A DNA stretch of 34,327 bases, taken from positions 1 through 34,327 of IMG/VR virus record IMGVR_UViG_3300018080_008403; one strand, 5' to 3'. Position 1 is the first letter of the stretch. Each line of letters begins with the position of its first letter. This DNA comes from a virus. The notes below the pieces were generated by a model. It saw only the letters and a program-made list of their open reading frames with translations. It searched no databases and was not told the origin of the DNA. Both the position numbers and the translations under genes were made by a program. Positions 18,249-25,870 of the stretch are shown in pieces.

Positions 18249-19730
18249 TTGTGGCGGCGGGTGACCGCGGCGGCGACGGGATTGTTCCGCGCATCCTCGA
18301 CGCTGAGCTGGAGCCAGATCGTCACGCGGCTGTTCGGCTATGTCAGCAGTGATGACGTTACGCGGCCGATGGCGCAGAACACCTGGGTCTACGTGGCGGT
18401 GAGCGCCAACGCGCGCGGCGTGGCCGGGCTGAACTGGAAGCTGGTGCGGACCGACAACGAGGACCAGGAGATCACCAGCGGGCGCGCGTTCGAGCTGCTC
18501 AGCCGACCGGCCCGCGACGCGACCATGGAAGACCTGGTCGAGGAGTTCGTCGGGCACCTGTGCGAGGGCGGTGAAGCGCACGTGTTCGACGGCGACGCCG
18601 AGAGCCTCCGCAGCGGATCGGTCGTGCCGAAAGAGTTGATGGTGGTCGGCCGGCGCCAGATGACGCCCAAGTTCGCCGAGCGCACCGGCGAGCTGCTGTG
18701 GTGGGACTACACGCCGATGCGCGGCGACTGGAAGCGCGTGCCGATCCTGCCCGAGCAGCACGCGTACATGCGGCTGTTCAACCCCTACGACGCGTACCGT
18801 GGGCTGAGCCCGCTGGAGGCCGCGAAGCTCGGCATCCAGCAGGACTACCGCGCCGCGCAGTTCAACGACGCGGCGCTGGCGAACAACGGCTCGCCCGGCG
18901 GGCTGATCGTGTTCCCCGAGCGGGTCGATAAGAAGGAGGGCGAGGAGTACCTCAAAGCCTGGGAGGATCAATTGGGGGGGGCGCCCAACGCGCGGCGCAC
19001 ACGCGTGATCGGCGGCGGGGTGGACTACAAGCAGATGGCGATGAACAACGTCGACCTGGCGTTGTACGAGGGGCGGAAGTTCAACCGCGAGGAGATCTTC
19101 GCGGCGATCGGTACGCCGCCGGTGGTGTGCTTCGTGTTCGACTCCGCGCACTACCAGATCGGCGACGCGGCCCAGGAGGTCTGGATCCACGGGACGATCG
19201 GGCCGCTGGCCAAGAAGACGATGGGGCTGTTCAACATACTCCTGCTGCCGCGGATCGAGCCGGGCGTGAAGCTGGTGATCGACGTCAACAGCCACCACGT
19301 GATCCAGAAGCTCGAGCAGGGTAAGCTGGAGACGTTCAACAAGGCGTTGCGCAGCGGCGTGCCGTACAACGAGGCGAAAAACCTGCTGAACCTGCGGCTG
19401 GACGATCAGCCCTGGGGTGGGCAGAGCTTCCTGGAGTCGGGGCTCGCAACGCCGGAGCAGATCATCGAGGGCTGGGCGGGCTGGCGCCGATCGAGCGGGA
19501 GGAGGAAGAGGAGGAGGCCGAAGAGAGGGAGGGGCGGAGTGACGAAGGGGAAGGCGAGGAAGGTTCGGGGTTCGGGGTTCAGAGCTCAGAGATCGCGGCG
19601 ACGATCGCCAGCGAGAAGCGGGCCGAGGACGCGCAGATCCGTAAACAGGTGCCGCGTATTCGGCAGCGGTTCCGGGCACACTTCCTGCGACAGGAGCGGG
19701 AGATTCAGCGGCGGCTACGCCGCGCTGTAG
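18249..19730 (+). CDS. Portal protein, HK97 family
   Basis: The 493-residue frame matches HK97-type portals: MAQNTWVYVAVSANARGVAGL near the start, then IQQDYRAAQFNDAALANNGSPGG, NREEIFAAIGTPPVVCF, and a closing region LRSGVPYNEAKNLLNLRLDDQPW. Portals form the dodecameric DNA channel at one capsid vertex. Family similarity ends near residue 410. The remaining ~80 residues (RRSSGRRKRRRPKRGRGGVTKGK) are Arg-rich and look like a wrong-frame reading of a Glu-rich segment in the -1 frame that runs into the MuF-like gene. The start is uncertain (TTG 18249, or GTG 18261), with AAGGCGG upstream. I infer that the natural portal ends near 19500, or that a -1 shift joins it to the MuF protein. Confidence 0.88.
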   Translation: MWRRVTAAATGLFRASSTLSWSQIVTRLFGYVSSDDVTRPMAQNTWVYVAVSANARGVAGLNWKLVRTDNEDQEITSGRAFELLSRPARDATMEDLVEEFVGHLCEGGEAHVFDGDAESLRSGSVVPKELMVVGRRQMTPKFAERTGELLWWDYTPMRGDWKRVPILPEQHAYMRLFNPYDAYRGLSPLEAAKLGIQQDYRAAQFNDAALANNGSPGGLIVFPERVDKKEGEEYLKAWEDQLGGAPNARRTRVIGGGVDYKQMAMNNVDLALYEGRKFNREEIFAAIGTPPVVCFVFDSAHYQIGDAAQEVWIHGTIGPLAKKTMGLFNILLLPRIEPGVKLVIDVNSHHVIQKLEQGKLETFNKALRSGVPYNEAKNLLNLRLDDQPWGGQSFLESGLATPEQIIEGWAGWRRSSGRRKRRRPKRGRGGVTKGKARKVRGSGFRAQRSRRRSPARSGPRTRRSVNRCRVFGSGSGHTSCDRSGRFSGGYAAL

Positions 19731-20506
19731 GCAACCAGGCAACCAGGCAGCCAGGCAACGAGCTGCGCCCGTGGGAGCGGGCGGACGGAGAGGCGGAGCG
19801 GATCGCGAAACGTGTGCTGCTGCGACTCACCAGCGAGCAGGCCAAGCTGCGGAAGATGTTCAGCGAGTACTTCCCGCGCGCGGTCGAGCGGACGCTGCGG
19901 GCCGAGCTCAAGCGGCTGGGACTCTCGCCGTCGGCGGTCGAGGGGGCGGTCCAGAAGCTCAAAACCGGCAAGTACATCCAGGCGCTGATGCGGGCCAAGG
20001 CGCCCAAGGTGGCCAACGTCGAACGCACCACACGCGGTCGGCTGCAACGCACGCTGGTCGAGGGGATCGGCAAGGGCGAAACCGTCGGCGAGCTGTCGAG
20101 CCGCGTGCATGGCGTGCTGGGAGGCGACCGGGCGCGGGCGCTGCGGATCGCGCGGACCGAGGCCGGGGAGGCGGTGAGCACGGCACGCTTCGTCGCGGCC
20201 TCCGCCGCGGGCGCCAAGATGAAGGGGTGGATCACCGGTCGCAACCCGCGGCTGACCCACCTGAAGGCCGGCCGCGACTATCACCCACGCACTAACCCGA
20301 TCGCGATGGAGGAGCGGTTCAAGGTCGGCCGCGACCGGCTGATGTTCCCGCGTGATCCGGCCGGCAGCGCGGGCGAGATCATCAACTGCAACTGCGTGAT
20401 GGTGACCCTGCGGGCGAAGAAGGACCGTGAGGGCGCGACCGTCGTGCAGATAGTCAACGCGATCGGTGCCGGCTACGACGTGGTGCCATTGAGGAGAGCA
20501 GCGTGA
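19649..20506 (+). CDS. MuF-like head morphogenesis (minor head) protein
   Basis: The 285-residue frame has the MuF/SPP1 gp7 arrangement: N-terminal helices (AERIAKRVLLRLTSEQAKLRKMF), a central RTEAGEAVSTARF segment, and a C-terminal Cys-containing block FPRDPAGSAGEIINCNCVMV. These proteins enter the procapsid with the portal and may be ejected with DNA. The first start codon in frame is GTG 19649, with no ribosome-binding site and already inside the helical region. The frame is open back to 19325 with an acidic stretch (EREEEEEEAEEREG) at about 19500, but without any ATG, GTG or TTG. The true N-terminus is therefore unresolved; coupling to or fusion with the portal by a -1 shift is likely. 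It ends in a GTGA overlap with the protease gene. Confidence 0.85.
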   Translation: MPRIRQRFRAHFLRQEREIQRRLRRAVGNQATRQPGNELRPWERADGEAERIAKRVLLRLTSEQAKLRKMFSEYFPRAVERTLRAELKRLGLSPSAVEGAVQKLKTGKYIQALMRAKAPKVANVERTTRGRLQRTLVEGIGKGETVGELSSRVHGVLGGDRARALRIARTEAGEAVSTARFVAASAAGAKMKGWITGRNPRLTHLKAGRDYHPRTNPIAMEERFKVGRDRLMFPRDPAGSAGEIINCNCVMVTLRAKKDREGATVVQIVNAIGAGYDVVPLRRAA

Positions 20507-21480
20507 ACGACGAGGACAAAAAGCGACGCGCCGAGATTGAGGCGCAGCCGTGCCGGGCGGCGATCGACTTCACGATCGAGACGGCCGAGACGGTCGACGG
20601 CGAGCGGCGGATCCGCGGGTACGCCAACACGTTCGGCGTGATGCGCTCCGGGCGGATCATCCACCCCCAGGCAGTCGAGGACTGGCTGGCGGCGAACGCC
20701 GATGCGCGCCTGCCGTTGTTGGCACTGCACGGTTTCGTGGGCGGGTTCGCCACGATCGGCCTGGTCGAGAAGCTGAAGGTGCAGCGGAGCAAAGGCCTGT
20801 ACTTCGAGGCCACGGTTGCGAGCGGGCTGGAGCTGGCCGACCAGGCCTGGCAACTGGTGAGCCAGAAGATGCTGAGCAGCCTGAGCCTGGGGTGGGCCGC
20901 GAAGCAGCGGCGCTGGGTGCGCGCGGACGACAAGGACCTCGATCCGTGGTTTGCCAAGAAGTTGAAGGAGGCCGGGGTTACGGAGGCGTTGGCGTTCATC
21001 GACGTGGAGATCGTCGAGATCTCGCTGGTGGACGTGGGGGACGACCGCGGGGCCCAGCTGGCGGCGAGTGTGCGAGCCGAGCTGTCAGCGGTCAGCGATC
21101 AGCTCTCAGCTCTGAAGGAAGAGCTGGGCGGCCAGCTCCACCGGCTGGAAGCCGGTGCCACACCTGAACCCCGAACCCCGAACCCTGAACCCTTGATCGA
21201 AGCCGCCGTGAACGCGGCTCGAAAGGCGGTCGAGGGGATGATGACGGACTTCGCGCACGGCCTGGACGAGCGGCTGTGCGAGGTGATCGAAGCCAAGCTG
21301 GCGGACCTGCAGGCCGCGTATCTCGACGACGACTTCGGTGACGGTGCGGACGACGCCGAGAACCCGGACGAGACGGACGGTGATGCAGCAGCGCCGAGCG
21401 AGGCAGCCCGCGAGAGCGGGGCGTCCGCGGAATTACTCGAACGGATTCGGAGCCTGCCGGTGCCGGGGCAAGCGAGCTGA
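20503..21480 (+). CDS. Prohead protease, HK97 family, fused to a scaffold-like tail
   Basis: Residues ~18-190 match the U35 prohead protease: RIRGYANTFGVM, the catalytic His in LLALHGF (about H76) and the catalytic Ser in MLSSLSLGW (about S128), followed by VEIVEISLVDVG. The C-terminal third is helical and acidic, with a repeat-encoded patch (PEPRTPNPEPL at about 222-232, from GAACCCC-type heptamers) and an end rich in Glu and Asp, as in fused scaffolding domains. The enzyme would process the scaffold and capsid N-terminus during maturation. The start GTG 20503 overlaps the MuF stop. The total of 325 residues is longer than the HK97 enzyme (about 225), which supports the fusion. Confidence 0.88.
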   Translation: MNDEDKKRRAEIEAQPCRAAIDFTIETAETVDGERRIRGYANTFGVMRSGRIIHPQAVEDWLAANADARLPLLALHGFVGGFATIGLVEKLKVQRSKGLYFEATVASGLELADQAWQLVSQKMLSSLSLGWAAKQRRWVRADDKDLDPWFAKKLKEAGVTEALAFIDVEIVEISLVDVGDDRGAQLAASVRAELSAVSDQLSALKEELGGQLHRLEAGATPEPRTPNPEPLIEAAVNAARKAVEGMMTDFAHGLDERLCEVIEAKLADLQAAYLDDDFGDGADDAENPDETDGDAAAPSEAARESGASAELLERIRSLPVPGQAS

Positions 21481-21518
21481 GCCGGCGGGTGAGATCCCCA
21501 CAACGAAGGGAGCCAAGG

Positions 21519-22796
21519 ATGGCTAAGACGGAAACGGCGCCGGGCACCAAGCCCGACGCGATCAAGACGCCGCAGGAGGTGCAGGTCGAGCAGCTCGTGG
21601 CCGAGCTGGCCGGCAAGCTGGAATCCATCGGCGCGTCTTACAACGACCTGGACGCCAAGTACCAGGCGCAGTTCAAAGGGCAGGCCGACGAGATCGCGAA
21701 GCTCTCGAACAGCATGGAAAAGGTGCAGGCCGACGCGATCAAACGCTTCCACGCGATCGCGGGGCACTACCAGCGCGGCGGCGACTACCGCGGGCCGTTC
21801 GCCGACCGCGAGCAGGCCGCTCAGTTCGGGCGCATGGTCGCGGCGATCATGCAACATGACCACGCGGCGCTGAAGGCGGAGTATGACAAGGCCGCGATCA
21901 GCCTGACCAAGGGCCCCGAGGGCGGCTATTTGATGCCGGAGCTGCTGCTCGCGGGAATCATCCGCAACGTGGAAGAGGCGGGCGTGTTCGAGCGGAACTG
22001 CCCGGCGATCCCGGTCAGCGTGATGAGCGGCGGCGGCGCCAGGCGGACCGGCGGGCTGACGGTGTACTACCCGGACTTCGGCGTGGCCGGCACGGCCAGC
22101 ACGCCGACCGTCGGGGACACGCGTTTCGCCCTGAAGCGCTTCGTGGTCGGCACCGAGGTCGACAACTGGATGCTGGCGAGCGACCTGGCGGTCGCGCTGG
22201 GCGACTGGGTCGCGACCGAGATCAGCTACGGGCTGATGCTGGCCGCGGACAGCGATTGGTTCGTCGGCGACGGCACCAGCGGGTACTGCGGCTATACCGG
22301 TCTGTTCAAGCGGACCGACCTGCTGAGCGTGGGTGGCGATTCGGGCGACGACACGTTCGCCGAGATGATCGCCAAGAGCACCTACTACCTCGGCACCGTG
22401 CTGGGCACGGCGCCGCTGTGGGTGCACAACTCCTCACCGAAGTGGTTCATGCACCTGCTGATCTTCTTCCAATATCTGGGCGTGCGCGACACGGCCGGCC
22501 AGCCGATCGCGAACGTGATGCAGGCCCAGACTGGGCTGCCGTTCTACCTGATGGGCTACCCGGTCGAGCCGGTGCAGGTGGCGCCGAGCGCGACTGACGT
22601 CAGCACGGTGTTCACGCTGTTCGGCGCGCTCACGCGGGCCTGCCGGGTGTACCGGCACTCCAAGGCGGTCGAGCTCAAGAGCAGCGACCAGCTCAAGTTC
22701 TGGGAGGCGCAGACCGTATTCGCGGCCGACGTCCCGCAAGACATGACGGTCGTGGACGGCAACGGCGTCGTGCAGCTCAAGACGGCTGCTTCGTAG
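21519..22796 (+). CDS. Major capsid protein, HK97 fold
   Basis: The 425-residue protein has a helical N-terminal delta-like region (about 12-75, VQVEQLVAELAGKLESIGASYNDLD) followed by the HK97-like body: LTKGPEGGYLMPELLLAGIIRNVEEAGVF, FVVGTEVDNWMLASDLAV, YGLMLAADSDWFVGDGT and a late FLMGYPVE-like YLMGYPVEPV block, then FTLFGALTRACRVYRHSKAVEL. It forms the icosahedral shell; the N-terminal region is probably removed by the protease encoded upstream. ATG 21519 has AAGGGAG upstream. It sits between protease and connector genes in the standard order. Confidence 0.93.
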   Translation: MAKTETAPGTKPDAIKTPQEVQVEQLVAELAGKLESIGASYNDLDAKYQAQFKGQADEIAKLSNSMEKVQADAIKRFHAIAGHYQRGGDYRGPFADREQAAQFGRMVAAIMQHDHAALKAEYDKAAISLTKGPEGGYLMPELLLAGIIRNVEEAGVFERNCPAIPVSVMSGGGARRTGGLTVYYPDFGVAGTASTPTVGDTRFALKRFVVGTEVDNWMLASDLAVALGDWVATEISYGLMLAADSDWFVGDGTSGYCGYTGLFKRTDLLSVGGDSGDDTFAEMIAKSTYYLGTVLGTAPLWVHNSSPKWFMHLLIFFQYLGVRDTAGQPIANVMQAQTGLPFYLMGYPVEPVQVAPSATDVSTVFTLFGALTRACRVYRHSKAVELKSSDQLKFWEAQTVFAADVPQDMTVVDGNGVVQLKTAAS

Positions 22797-22862
22797 GGAT
22801 AACCGCCGGGGCGCCGGGAGCGCCAAGGCTGAGAACTGAAAACTGAAAAGCGAGGATCGATC

Positions 22863-23090
22863 ATGGCGAAAGAGAACCAGCCGCTAGCCGAGGAAAGGCC
22901 GGCGGCCGAGGAAAAGCCGGCGGTGGCCGGCTCGCTGCTCGACCTGGTGCGCGCGGCGCGCGTGGCAACGGTGGCGCAGATTCAACTGACGCCGCTGGAC
23001 GAGCTCAACCGCGTGCGGGTGAAGCTGCAGGTCTGCGAGGAGCTCCTGAACGGGCTGCCCGCGGCGGCGATCAGCGGAACCAGGACGTAG
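22863..23090 (+). CDS. Small hypothetical protein between capsid and head-completion genes
   Basis: The 75-residue protein MAKENQPLAEERPAAEEKPA has a Pro/Glu-rich start and then a helical body VAGSLLDLVRAARVATVAQIQLTPLDELNRVRVKLQVCEELLNGL. GAGGA precedes ATG 22863 at fitting distance. Small proteins in this place may be capsid cementing or connector accessories, but nothing in the sequence decides this. A CTGAAAA repeat and an AACCGCC-type repeat lie just upstream. Confidence 0.65.
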   Translation: MAKENQPLAEERPAAEEKPAVAGSLLDLVRAARVATVAQIQLTPLDELNRVRVKLQVCEELLNGLPAAAISGTRT

Positions 23091-23118
23091 GAGTTGAGAG
23101 GTGGGCCGCATCGGGACC

Positions 23119-23141
23119 GGGCCGGGCGTGACGCCCGGCCC
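23119..23141. promoter_or_regulatory. Strong GC hairpin (10-bp stem, TGA loop)
   Basis: GGGCCGGGCG pairs with CGCCCGGCCC. It lies between the 75-residue gene and the start at 23179; there is no T-run after it, so it may act as a processing or translation-attenuating structure. Confidence 0.45.
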
Positions 23142-23178
23142 GGCCCGGCCGACCTTGTAAACCTGAGAGGAGAACAAC

Positions 23179-23583
23179 ATGCGAAGACTCGCGGAAGACA
23201 CAAGGGTCGTCCTGAACATCGTGCCGGTCGACCGCACCAGCGCTGGGGCGGTCAACGGTGCGGGCGTTGCGAGGGGCGACGACGACGCCGTGATGGCGCA
23301 CTGCCCGACCGGGGCGATCGAGACTGCGTGCGCGGCCGACTACAAGCTGCAGGACTCGGACGACGACTCGACGTACACCGACATCGCCGGCGCGGCGGCC
23401 GTGCAGCTCGGGGCGAGCGACGACGACAAGTGCCCGACGATCGACGCGCGGCTGACCAAGAAGTACGTCCGCGCCGTGCACACCGTGACCGGCACGGCCG
23501 GCGTATGCGGCGGCGTGGTGCTGCAGTTCTACCGGGCCAAGGCGCTGCCGGTGACGAACGATCCGGCGTCGGTAGTCGTCTAG
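23179..23583 (+). CDS. Head-associated protein, function unknown
   Basis: The 134-residue protein is probably beta-rich: a pattern RVVLNIVPVDRTSAG...YKLQDSDDDSTYTDIAGAAAVQLGASDDDK...RYVRAVHTVTGT recalls small phage proteins annotated as head or decoration proteins that carry paired sandwich strands. Two acidic DDD clusters stand out. AGAGGAG precedes ATG 23179. Position after the capsid gene favours a head decoration or head-fibre role. This is inference. Confidence 0.7.
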   Translation: MRRLAEDTRVVLNIVPVDRTSAGAVNGAGVARGDDDAVMAHCPTGAIETACAADYKLQDSDDDSTYTDIAGAAAVQLGASDDDKCPTIDARLTKKYVRAVHTVTGTAGVCGGVVLQFYRAKALPVTNDPASVVV

Positions 23584-23597
23584 AAACTGGAAACCAG

Positions 23598-24203
23598 ATG
23601 CTCGCGACGCTGACGCAACTGAAGAGCTGGCTCTCGATCGACGAGAGCGGTGAGGACAGCGTGCTGACCGCTGCGCTGGAGACGGCTTCGGACATGATCG
23701 CGCAGCACTGCAACCGGACGATCGAGTACGTGGATGCCGATCTGACCGAGCAGTTCGACGGCGGGGTGAGCGAGCTGCTCACGCAGGCCTGGCCGATCGT
23801 CAGCGTCGCGAGCGTCAAATACTCCGAGACCTATGACTTCGCGGGGGCCACCGCCGAGACGGCCGACAGCGACTACCACGTGGTGAGCACACGCGGACGG
23901 ATCGCGCGACTGCCGCTCGGTACGCTCTGGACCAAGGGCGTGCAGTGCTGGCAGGTGGTCTACCGCGGCGGGTACTGGCCGCCGGACGCGGTGGGCGACA
24001 AGCCGGACGGCGTCGCCGATCTGATCGACAAGTTCGTCAAGGCGTGCCTGCTGCAGGCGGCCGAGCTGCGCAATCGGATGACCGAGCCGGGCTACAAGGT
24101 CGTCGAAGGACTCGTGGGCGGCGCCGGGAACGTGGGCTACGCGCCCGACATGGAGCTAGTGAAGAGCGTGAAGGCGCTGCTGGTGGGCGAGCGGCGGGTC
24201 TAG
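23598..24203 (+). CDS. Head-tail connector, gp6-like
   Basis: The 201-residue protein starts MLATLTQLKSWLSIDESGED and continues SVLTAALETASDMIAQHCNRTIEY. A start LTQLKSWL.I....D..L...ALE.AS..I...CNR is the signature of the gp6-like head-tail connector family. These proteins form a ring beneath the portal and seal packaged DNA. The later part YRGGYWPPDAVGDKPDGVADLIDKFVKACLLQAAELRNR continues the family pattern. ATG 23598 has GGAAA upstream. Confidence 0.8.
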   Translation: MLATLTQLKSWLSIDESGEDSVLTAALETASDMIAQHCNRTIEYVDADLTEQFDGGVSELLTQAWPIVSVASVKYSETYDFAGATAETADSDYHVVSTRGRIARLPLGTLWTKGVQCWQVVYRGGYWPPDAVGDKPDGVADLIDKFVKACLLQAAELRNRMTEPGYKVVEGLVGGAGNVGYAPDMELVKSVKALLVGERRV

Positions 24204-24204
24204 A

Positions 24205-24229
24205 AACTAGTCACTAGAGACTAGGGACT
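24205..24229. repeat. ACTAGTCACTAGAGACTAGG repeat, copy 2
   Basis: Nearly identical to 14351-14377. It lies immediately after a stop codon and ends close to the next start at 24237. Confidence 0.8.
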
Positions 24230-24236
24230 GGAAGCG

Positions 24237-24839
24237 ATGGCTGATGGCTTAGAGCTACATATCGACGTCGATGCGGAGGCGGTGATCGCGCGCTTCGGCG
24301 AGCTGGCCGGCGAGAAGTTCGAGCAGGCCCTGCAGCGCGGCATGGTCGAGGGACTGGACTACGCTGCGAGCCAGGTGGTGATGATGGCCGACCCGGCCGA
24401 GCACAGCCGCACCGGGACACTGCTCAACAGCGTGGTCGGCGAGCTGGACGAGCCCGAGAACCTGTCCGGGTTCGTGGGCGTGCCCACAGAGTCACCGGCC
24501 AGCAAGTACGCCTACCTGTTGACCGACGAGGTCAAGACCATCACGCCGGTCGAGGCCCAGGCGCTGACGATCCCGATCGCGGCGAACCTGACCGCGGCGG
24601 GCGCGCCGACGTACCCGACCGTGGCGGCGCTGGCCGAGGCGTTCCCCGGGAAGGTGCACCGCCGTGGGCGGGCAATCGGCATCGAGGAGGCCGGCGTGTT
24701 CGAAGCGTACTTCGGCCTGGCGGCGAGCGTGACGGTGCAGGGCTGGGACGTGCTGGAGCCGGGCGTCGCGGCGGCCTACGAGGAGATGGTGGGGGCGGTG
24801 CAGGGACGCGTGGACGAACTGACGGCGAAGACGGATTAA
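24237..24839 (+). CDS. HK97 gp10-like head-tail completion protein
   Basis: The 200-residue protein starts MADGLELHIDVDAEAVIARF, then GELAGEKFEQALQRGMVEGLDYAASQV and a Thr-rich PAEHSRTGTLLNSV segment, in keeping with the gp10/neck family, which often shows a conserved T.L..SI. The C-terminal half is Ala-rich with strands. Such proteins act at the head-tail joint. The assignment rests on order and gross pattern. A GGAAG lies before ATG 24237. Confidence 0.6.
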   Translation: MADGLELHIDVDAEAVIARFGELAGEKFEQALQRGMVEGLDYAASQVVMMADPAEHSRTGTLLNSVVGELDEPENLSGFVGVPTESPASKYAYLLTDEVKTITPVEAQALTIPIAANLTAAGAPTYPTVAALAEAFPGKVHRRGRAIGIEEAGVFEAYFGLAASVTVQGWDVLEPGVAAAYEEMVGAVQGRVDELTAKTD

Positions 24840-24848
24840 CTGAAAGCT

Positions 24849-24870
24849 GGCAGGCCCAGGCCTGCCCTAC
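24849..24870. repeat. GGCAGGCC/GGCCTGCC palindromic repeat, copy 10
   Basis: Only 6 nt upstream of the start at 24877. Confidence 0.9.
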
Positions 24871-24876
24871 GAGCTG

Positions 24877-25320
24877 ATGGCTGATTCGCAGGAAGCACAG
24901 ATCGTCGAGGGGCTGCGGGAGGCGGCGAAGGACGCCGGGTTCGGGACACAGGTCGGGAAGTTCGACCTGATGAACCTGCCGGACGGGACGGTGTGTGTGC
25001 GGCCCGTAACGGTGAAACCGACCAGCCGCGACAGCAGCCACCAGTACTACGAGCTGCGGGCGCTGCTGGGCGTCCGATCCAAGGCGCGTGGTGATGACGA
25101 TGATAGCGGTAAGCATGCGTTCACCAAGCTATGCAACGACTGTGGCACACTGCTGCGGGCGATCATCAGCTCGGCCAGGTTCCAGCCGGGCGGCCAGAAC
25201 AGCGTGGCGGCGAAGATCACGCGCGGCGAGGTGCAGTATTGGTATCGGCCGGCGGCCAAGAGCGGGCAGGCCGGCGGCGGGATCCTGGCGGTGACGGTGA
25301 CGTGGCGGGAGAGTGTGTAA
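24877..25320 (+). CDS. Tail-completion/terminator-like protein, tentative
   Basis: The 147-residue protein MADSQEAQIVEGLREAAKDA continues GFGTQVGKFDLMNLPDGTVCVRPVTVKPTSRDSSHQYYELRALLGVRS and ends in strands WYRPAAKSGQAGGGILAVTVTWRESV. Its place between the neck-like gene and the probable tail-tube gene fits a tail terminator. No direct family match is seen. The only ribosome-binding hint is GAG at 24871 after the palindrome. Confidence 0.5.
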   Translation: MADSQEAQIVEGLREAAKDAGFGTQVGKFDLMNLPDGTVCVRPVTVKPTSRDSSHQYYELRALLGVRSKARGDDDDSGKHAFTKLCNDCGTLLRAIISSARFQPGGQNSVAAKITRGEVQYWYRPAAKSGQAGGGILAVTVTWRESV

Positions 25321-25353
25321 CCGCCAAGGCGCCAAGGCTGAGAACTGAAAACT

Positions 25354-25375
25354 GGCAGGCCCAGGCCTGCCCTAC
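25354..25375. repeat. GGCAGGCC/GGCCTGCC palindromic repeat, copy 11
   Basis: Ends 12 nt upstream of the start at 25388; an AACCGCCAAGGCGCCAAGG repeat and a CTGAAAACTG unit lie just before it. Confidence 0.9.
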
Positions 25376-25387
25376 TGAGGACTGATC

Positions 25388-25831
25388 ATGGCACAGAACG
25401 TAGCCACCAGCATCATCAAGCTCAACAGCGCCAAGCGCGGCGCAGCCGGGGACACGACAATCGTCGGAGCGCGCCGACTGGCGCATCGCGTCGAAGGGAG
25501 CGGTCGTGAGCTGCCCGGCGACAAGATGCCCGCCGATTACCGGTCGACCTATGCCAAGCTGACGATCGCGATCGAGACGCTGAGCGAGTCGGAGTACGCG
25601 CAGCATCAGACGACCGAGATCGAAGAGCAAGTCGTGGTGAACTTCGCCGACTACGAGGGCTCGGTGACGCGGACGTATGAGCGCGTGCGCGCCCGGATCG
25701 GCGGTGAGAGCCTGTTCCCGCCGCCGGAGGAGGACGGGCCGGCCGGCACGCGTGAGATCCAATTCACGGTGCTGGAGAAACAGGACGGCGACGGGCTGGA
25801 CACGGCGTTCAGTGACGTGCGCGACTCGTAG
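25388..25831 (+). CDS. Probable tail tube protein
   Basis: The 147-residue protein starts MAQNVATSIIKLNSAKRGAA and is followed by a strand-rich body (YAKLTIAIETLSESEYAQHQTTEIEEQVVVNFADYEGSVTRTYERVRARIGGE), as expected for a small tail tube subunit. It directly precedes the tape measure gene. The usual pair of frameshifted assembly chaperones is not present in the 39-bp gap, so this tail may use another arrangement. GAGGA lies before ATG 25388. Function is by position. Confidence 0.55.
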   Translation: MAQNVATSIIKLNSAKRGAAGDTTIVGARRLAHRVEGSGRELPGDKMPADYRSTYAKLTIAIETLSESEYAQHQTTEIEEQVVVNFADYEGSVTRTYERVRARIGGESLFPPPEEDGPAGTREIQFTVLEKQDGDGLDTAFSDVRDS

Positions 25832-25870
25832 TAGCGCCGACCAAGCGCCGGCACAGGAGTACAGCCGAAG

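Noticed and set aside
18165-19742. 525-residue minus-strand frame opposite the portal gene
   Set aside because: Antisense shadow; the portal frame has clear family signatures.
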